5,801 nt of DNA. Source: an uncultured Oscillospiraceae bacterium (GTDB taxonomy: Bacteria; Bacillota; Clostridia; Oscillospirales; Oscillospiraceae). The notes below the pieces were generated by a model. That model did no database searches. It was not told where the DNA came from and saw only the letters and a list, made by a program, of their open reading frames with translations. The first letter of the stretch is position 1; each line of letters opens with the position of its first letter. Made by a program: the position numbers and the translations under genes. Below, piece by piece: positions 4,219 through 5,801 of this stretch. Where the stretch lies: assembly GCA_934668295.1 (NCBI GenBank), contig CAKUND010000112.1:1-5801 (forward strand). The letters are read 5' to 3'.

Positions 4219-5109
4219 TTACAGCTTCCTCTTATAATTCCCGTAAACGACCGCGCCGTCCTTGGCGACGATGAAGGCGTGGGGATCATGCTTGCGGACG
4301 ATGGCGCGCAGGCGGCTGATCTCGTATTTCGTGACGAGGATATAGAAGATGTGGACCGGCTCGCCGGTATACTCGCCGATACCCTCGTAGCGCGTGATGC
4401 CGCGGTGCAGGTCGACAAGGATCTCCCGCTCCATCTCCGGGCTCAGGATCTTTGTCACGACCGTGACCTCGACATTGATGTTCTGCATGTGCAGCTTATC
4501 CATCGCCGTCGTGGAGATGAACGAGAACAAAACCGAATAGATCGCCGTGGACAGGCTGAACGCGGCTGCGCAGATCGCGTAGAGCACCAGATTCCAGATG
4601 AGGTTCACGTGGCCGATGGAGGTATGCGAGCCCTTTTTCAGCAGCATCATGCCGATCACGTCCATGCCGCCCGACGTACCGCCCATCCAGAGCGTAATGC
4701 CGATGCCGCAGCCGCAGAGAATGCCGCCGATGAGGCATTCGGCAAGCTTGTCGTCGTGCAGAATGCCCGTGCGCGGGACAAGGGACAGAAAAACCGTTGT
4801 TGTCGTGACGGACAGCAGCGTCTTGAAGACCACGCGGCGGTCGAGCCGTTTCCACGCGATGAATAAAATCGGAAGGTTGATTGCATAGTTGATGATACCC
4901 GCAATATCGATCTTCAGCTCCAGCCCCGTCAGAAGCAGAAAAAACGTACGCAGCAGCTGTGCGAAGCCCATGATCCCGCCCGTATACAGCCCTGCCGGGA
5001 CGACAAACAGGTTGATCCCCAGCGAATACAGCAGCCCTGCGCCGACAATGCCCGCGCAGTGCAGAAGCTCCTGCTTTGAAAATGCAGGATTTTGCAGCTG
5101 TTCTTGCAT
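4219..5109 (-). CDS. YitT-family membrane protein with C-terminal DUF2179 domain
   Basis: Integral membrane protein of unknown biochemical role. The 296-residue product has about six hydrophobic segments: near residues 18-40, 44-62, 67-86, 93-111, 122-142 and 167-198. The fifth leads into the family signature GGTSGGMDVIGMMLLKKGS at 143-161. A soluble C-terminal domain follows from about 212 to 292 (INVEVTVVTK...GITRYEGIGEYTGE...VTKYEISRLRAIVRKHDPHAFI), which is the DUF2179 arrangement. Length is normal for the family (about 280-300). The ATG is preceded by GGGAGG (plus 5120-5125) at a slightly long 10-nt spacing. It converges on aspartate kinase and shares a bidirectional terminator with it. 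It diverges from a sigma factor gene, with a candidate promoter and a perfect palindrome upstream. Function cannot be taken further than membrane protein/possible transporter; no substrate is implied. Confidence 0.93.
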   Translation of the reverse strand: MQEQLQNPAFSKQELLHCAGIVGAGLLYSLGINLFVVPAGLYTGGIMGFAQLLRTFFLLLTGLELKIDIAGIINYAINLPILFIAWKRLDRRVVFKTLLSVTTTTVFLSLVPRTGILHDDKLAECLIGGILCGCGIGITLWMGGTSGGMDVIGMMLLKKGSHTSIGHVNLIWNLVLYAICAAAFSLSTAIYSVLFSFISTTAMDKLHMQNINVEVTVVTKILSPEMEREILVDLHRGITRYEGIGEYTGEPVHIFYILVTKYEISRLRAIVRKHDPHAFIVAKDGAVVYGNYKRKL

Positions 5110-5143
5110 TTTTCTCTTTCCTCCCGTTCCAGATGAACGATCT

Positions 5144-5158
5144 CATGCAAATTGCATG
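5144..5158. promoter_or_regulatory. Perfect 15-bp operator-like palindrome
   Basis: CATGCAA-A-TTGCATG is a perfect dyad with 7-bp arms and a single central base. It begins 3 bp downstream of the candidate -10 box of the YitT-type gene and spans its predicted start site, the position expected for a repressor operator. It is too short and T-poor to be a terminator. The binding protein is unknown. Confidence 0.55.
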
Positions 5159-5161
5159 GTG

Positions 5162-5190
5162 AGCATAGCACGGAACGCAAAAAAAATCAA
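5162..5190 (-). promoter_or_regulatory. Candidate sigma-A promoter of the YitT-type gene
   Basis: On the minus strand TTGATT (5185-5190) is followed after 17 nt by TATGCT (5162-5167). Each hexamer matches the consensus at four of six positions, and the spacing is ideal. The predicted start near 5155 lies inside the 15-bp palindrome and leaves a leader of about 45 nt. Confidence 0.5.
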
Positions 5191-5200
5191 CCCAAATTCC

Positions 5201-5226
5201 TGCAACCAACGCGAAAAAATCCGGTC
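5201..5226 (+). promoter_or_regulatory. Possible ECF-type promoter of the sigma factor gene
   Basis: TGCAAC (5201-5206) and GGTC (5223-5226) are separated by 16 nt. The AAC-type -35 and GTC-containing -10 at this spacing resemble promoters recognised by Firmicutes ECF sigma factors. The predicted start would fall just before the AGGAGG at 5238-5243. It is short and degenerate, so chance is a real alternative. Confidence 0.35.
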
Positions 5227-5250
5227 TTGACAGACAGAGGAGGATTCGAT

Positions 5251-5801
5251 ATGGAAGACGAAACGATCATTGATCTGTACTTCGCCCGCGAGGAGCGGGC
5301 CATTGCCGAGACAGGGAGGAAATACGGCGGCTACTGCCGCTCCATTGCCTTCAACATCCTGCACAGCCATGAGGACACGGAGGAGTGCGTCAGCGACACG
5401 TGGCTGCATACCTGGAACGCCATTCCGCCCACGCGGCCCGGCTGCCTGCGGGCGTTTCTGGGCCGCATCACGCGCAATCTGTCCTTTACGCGCTGGGAGG
5501 CGGCCCGCACGCAGAAGCGCGGCGGCGGGCAGACGGAGCTGCTTTTATCCGAGCTGGCCGACTGTCTGCCAGGCGGTGAACGACCCGAGGCGCGGCTGGA
5601 TGCGCAGGCCGTCACACTGACGATCGAGGTATTCCTGCAATCGCAGACGCGCGAGAACCGGCAGCTGTTTCTCCGCCGGTATTATTACGGCGACTCCGTC
5701 CGGCGCTTATCCGGCCTGTTCGGCCTGACGGAAAACACGGTCAAATCCCGGCTGTTCCGTCTGCGCGCGGGACTGCGGGACGCGCTTTTGAAGGAGGGGA
5801 T
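5251..5801 (+). CDS. Sigma-70 family (ECF-like) RNA polymerase sigma factor, cut by window edge
   Basis: Directs RNA polymerase to a set of promoters; cytosolic. The frame is open from the ATG to the end, 183 codons without a stop, and is probably only a few codons short of complete. Region 2 lies at about residues 8-82: IIDLYFAREERAIAETGRKYG, then the conserved DTEECVSDTWLHTWNAIPP at 42-60, then LRAFLGRITRNLSFTRW at 66-82. A variable linker (about 83-120) follows. Region 4 (about 122-181) ends in the helix-turn-helix SVRRLSGLFGLTENTVKSRLFRLRAGLRDAL at 149-179. This two-domain layout without region 3 is that of ECF-like sigmas. The ATG follows AGGAGG (5238-5243) by 7 nt. It is transcribed divergently from the YitT-type gene. 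In Clostridia such genes are often followed by a membrane anti-sigma or regulated protein, which here would lie beyond the window. Signal and regulon are unknown. Confidence 0.93.
   Translation, partial: MEDETIIDLYFAREERAIAETGRKYGGYCRSIAFNILHSHEDTEECVSDTWLHTWNAIPPTRPGCLRAFLGRITRNLSFTRWEAARTQKRGGGQTELLLSELADCLPGGERPEARLDAQAVTLTIEVFLQSQTRENRQLFLRRYYYGDSVRRLSGLFGLTENTVKSRLFRLRAGLRDALLKEG

Noticed and set aside
3180..4418. Long minus-strand open frame (412 codons) opposite aspartate kinase
   Set aside because: It is antisense to a secure gene, is Arg/Asp/Val-rich as expected from the complement of GC-rich codons, has no recognisable domain, and crosses a bidirectional terminator.
4129..4866. Plus-strand frame opposite the YitT-type gene
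   Set aside because: Complement of a clear membrane protein; starts inside the end of aspartate kinase, passes through the terminator and has no Shine-Dalgarno.
5227..5255. Perfect TTGACA -35 with TATGGA 17 nt later, at the sigma gene start
   Set aside because: It would start transcription inside the coding sequence and bypass the strong AGGAGG at 5238-5243, so it cannot be the gene's normal promoter.

Overview
The window looks like chromosome from a fairly GC-rich Gram-positive anaerobe. The best fit is the Oscillospiraceae/Ruminococcaceae side of the Clostridia. Reasons: a perfect CIRCE/HrcA operator, strong AGGAGG-type ribosome binding sites, an rplM leader region, a B. subtilis YclM-like aspartokinase, a YitT-family membrane protein, a Firmicutes-style short sigma factor, and GC-rich palindromic repeats between genes. 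This placement is inferred from gene content and style, not from a database search.

Layout. Positions 1-1587 hold a minus-strand block. It runs from a strong sigma-A promoter and a structured leader into rplM (L13) and rpsI (S9), then a terminator, then a separate sigma-A promoter with a CIRCE operator driving htpG (Hsp90), which runs off the left edge. From about 1590 the plus strand takes over. A candidate promoter and a 10-bp tandem repeat precede a TtcA-type tRNA-thiolation PP-loop protein (1704-2438). A 378-bp intergenic region (2439-2816) follows. It contains three copies of a palindromic repeat, a GC-rich terminator hairpin, AT-rich imperfect repeats and a candidate promoter for aspartate kinase (2817-4139). 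A strong bidirectional terminator separates this gene from a convergent minus-strand YitT/DUF2179 membrane protein (4219-5109). A 141-bp divergent region then holds a YitT promoter, a perfect 15-bp operator-like palindrome and a possible ECF-type promoter. Last comes a plus-strand ECF-like sigma factor (5251 to the right edge), still open at the window end.

How the parts relate. The genes are mostly housekeeping functions: translation (rplM-rpsI), tRNA modification (ttcA), protein folding (htpG) and entry into the aspartate amino-acid pathway. They sit in short, separately regulated units and do not form one pathway. I do not see a new multi-gene system. The parts most worth a second look are regulatory or structural: the repeat family with a compensatory base-pair swap, CIRCE on htpG, the rplM leader with competing pairings, the phased 10-bp repeat, and the divergent yitT/sigma control region.
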